Positions 5,610-7,120 of a stretch of 7,120 nucleotides of DNA are shown one piece after another (the stretch's first letter is position 1; each line of letters begins with the position of its first letter). Below the pieces are notes generated by a model. That model saw only the letters and a program-made list of their open reading frames with translations, was not told where the DNA came from and did no database searches. The stretch is from Candidatus Omnitrophota bacterium (GTDB lineage: Bacteria > Omnitrophota > Koll11 > Duberdicusellales > 4484-171), in contig JAUYCY010000061.1 of NCBI GenBank assembly GCA_030692055.1, forward strand, positions 1-7,120, read 5' to 3'. The translations under genes were made by a program, and so were the position numbers.

Positions 5610-7120
5610 ATGAGCGGCAAAAAAAGTACTAACAGTCTGGCTTGTATCCTGCTTTTATTGCTCATTGTAGCATTTCATGGAATAAACAATTATATTGTAT
5701 TAAAAAAAGATACAGTTCCGCTAAACGGGCATGAGAGTGCCAATTACATGAATAGCCTACAGATATACCGGGGCTCGCTCCAATTTGACCCTTTTTACCC
5801 TCCGCTTATGGTACTAGCTTCTCAGCCACTCTATCGGCTTTTTGGAACAGATTACGACACTGCAGTCATGACTAACATGATATTTTTTGCGATACTCATA
5901 TTTTCTACTTATGGTATTGGGAAAATGATACAGGATGAAAAAACAGGCTTGCTAGCAGCGTTTACTGTTTCTATGTTTCCTGCAATATTTGGATTCTCAA
6001 GAATCTACCTACCTGATTTTGCATTAACAGCAGTCACAGCCCTAAGCATATTTTTGTTGGTAAAAACAGAAAACTTTCAGAACAGGAAGTATTCAATATT
6101 AACAGGTATAGCAGTCGGCCTTGGAATGCTAACTAAAACCACATTCCTCATTCTTATACTCTCCATGTTCATAATAACACTAAGTAGGATTAGTTTAAGA
6201 AAGGAAAAAAGGAAAGAAGCATTTCTAAACATCCTCCTGGCAATCTTTGTTGCTATAATCATTTCTTCTTTCTGGTATTTCCCCCAGATAAAAGATGGGC
6301 TAATTCAAGCGCTTACAAACAGCGCCGCTTATGCAGAGATAAAGCTGAACTATTTCTGGGTTTTAAAAGATTCTAGTCTTGGCAAAGTATATTTCACTCT
6401 GTTCATTTTCAGCTTACCAGTTTTTATACTCTCAAAGAACAAAGCAAAGTACGAAATATTATCTTGGATTATAATCCCATTTATCTTTTTTAGCAGTATT
6501 CCCACTAAAACGCCACGTTATATCCTGCCTCTGCTCCCTCCAATCGCGTTAATAATTTCCTTTGCTAGTTTGAAAATAGCAAGTAAAGTAAACAAAGTTT
6601 CATTTTTTGAAAAAAAGATTAATCTCACTAGATTTATCATACTGATATTGTTAGTTTTTGGAATTACGCAGACCCTGTTCTTATCTTACAGCAAATTTGA
6701 CCAATTCTCAAGTATGGACAGCATAGAAAGAAGCGAAAACAAAGGGCTTATACACGCTCAGCATGCAGACTGGGACCTAGAATGGGTGTACAGTATGCTA
6801 AACTCATCCAAAAACGAGCCATGCGGTCTTAATATCGTGAGTGTTTCGCTTACACCATTATCAGGTACTATGCTTAACTACGTCACCCTAAACGGGCTGC
6901 AAGTAAAGTTTAATACACCTATATACTGCTTAAAGCAAGACAGAATACATTGCAACCCTGATGAATATCCTCTTATTATTAAAAATGCAGATTATATCAT
7001 CATAGAATCTGAAGACTGGGACAAAAACCTGTATGGGCTAGCCGCAATAGGACAGGACCATAAAAAAAACTTTGAAATTTTTATCAAAGAGTTCCAAAAG
7101 CAAAAAAATGATTTTAAATT
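5610..7120 (+). CDS. Second GT39/PMT-type membrane glycosyltransferase, paralogue of the 2357-3955 gene (partial at right edge)
   Basis: From ATG at 5610 the frame stays open for 503 codons to the window end, so only the extreme C-terminus should be missing if its length matches the 532-residue paralogue. Visible parts are an N-terminal anchor (about 10-30), a first outer loop with H41-E42 and FYPPLM (62-67), about ten hydrophobic segments to residue 360, TPRYILPLLPP (301-311), and a soluble tail from about 361. The start is 2 bases after the carbamoyltransferase stop, with AGGA 6 bases upstream. Residues 86-181 are about 65% identical to 92-187 of the upstream paralogue, and the block DEKTGLLAAFTVSMFPAIFG (109-128) differs from it at one position. 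The tails are much less alike, so the two probably differ in acceptor or donor. Where family members usually show an Asp-Glu pair in the first loop, this protein has His-Glu, so E42 would have to serve as the acidic residue. The expected role is transfer of a lipid-linked sugar on the outer face of the membrane. Confidence 0.87.
   Translation, partial: MSGKKSTNSLACILLLLLIVAFHGINNYIVLKKDTVPLNGHESANYMNSLQIYRGSLQFDPFYPPLMVLASQPLYRLFGTDYDTAVMTNMIFFAILIFSTYGIGKMIQDEKTGLLAAFTVSMFPAIFGFSRIYLPDFALTAVTALSIFLLVKTENFQNRKYSILTGIAVGLGMLTKTTFLILILSMFIITLSRISLRKEKRKEAFLNILLAIFVAIIISSFWYFPQIKDGLIQALTNSAAYAEIKLNYFWVLKDSSLGKVYFTLFIFSLPVFILSKNKAKYEILSWIIIPFIFFSSIPTKTPRYILPLLPPIALIISFASLKIASKVNKVSFFEKKINLTRFIILILLVFGITQTLFLSYSKFDQFSSMDSIERSENKGLIHAQHADWDLEWVYSMLNSSKNEPCGLNIVSVSLTPLSGTMLNYVTLNGLQVKFNTPIYCLKQDRIHCNPDEYPLIIKNADYIIIESEDWDKNLYGLAAIGQDHKKNFEIFIKEFQKQKNDFK

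Noticed and set aside
5595..5625. Terminator between the carbamoyltransferase and the second glycosyltransferase
   Set aside because: The gap is 2 bases and I see no GC-rich hairpin followed by a T run, so the genes appear to be transcribed together.
6077..6262. Minus-strand open frame of 61 codons
   Set aside because: It lies opposite the second membrane glycosyltransferase, is short, and has no independent support.
966..7120. Mobile element, phage or CRISPR-related content
   Set aside because: No transposase, integrase or recombinase motif, no terminal repeats and no regularly spaced direct repeats were seen; the open frames are all metabolic or membrane enzymes.

Overview
This is an AT-rich, lysine/isoleucine-rich stretch with almost no non-coding DNA. 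It holds five protein genes: one partial gene on the minus strand, and a compact block of four genes on the plus strand, the last of which runs off the right edge. I see no rRNA, tRNA, CRISPR array, transposase or phage gene. The composition fits a low-GC, uncultured-type bacterium or archaeon, and I cannot decide between them. Modest Shine-Dalgarno-like purine runs precede some starts (AAAGGG before 966, AAGGGG before 3952, AGGA before 5610). The only intergenic region also has a TATA-like element about 29 bases before the 966 start, which would suit an archaeal leaderless promoter.

Layout: (1) 1-901, minus strand, a radical SAM enzyme with a C-terminal SPASM/twitch-like cysteine region, cut by the left edge. 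(2) 902-965, a 64-base divergent intergenic region with a TATA-like sequence and an 8-base inverted repeat. (3) 966-2354, a cobalamin-binding-type radical SAM enzyme. (4) 2357-3955, a polytopic membrane glycosyltransferase of the GT39/PMT/ArnT type. (5) 3952-5607, a NodU/CmcH-type O-carbamoyltransferase. (6) 5610-7120, a second GT39/PMT-type glycosyltransferase, clearly paralogous to the first and lacking only its C-terminus.

The four plus-strand genes are separated by 2 bases, a 4-base ATGA overlap, and 2 bases, so they are very probably one operon. Read together they look like a pathway that builds and decorates a surface glycan or glycolipid. Two membrane transferases would move sugars from polyprenyl-phosphate carriers, a cytoplasmic carbamoyltransferase would add a carbamoyl group to a hydroxyl, and a B12-radical SAM enzyme would make a methylation or other radical modification. 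The divergent radical SAM/SPASM gene may belong to the same pathway or the same gene island. The functional link is inferred from gene order; the family assignments rest on visible motifs.
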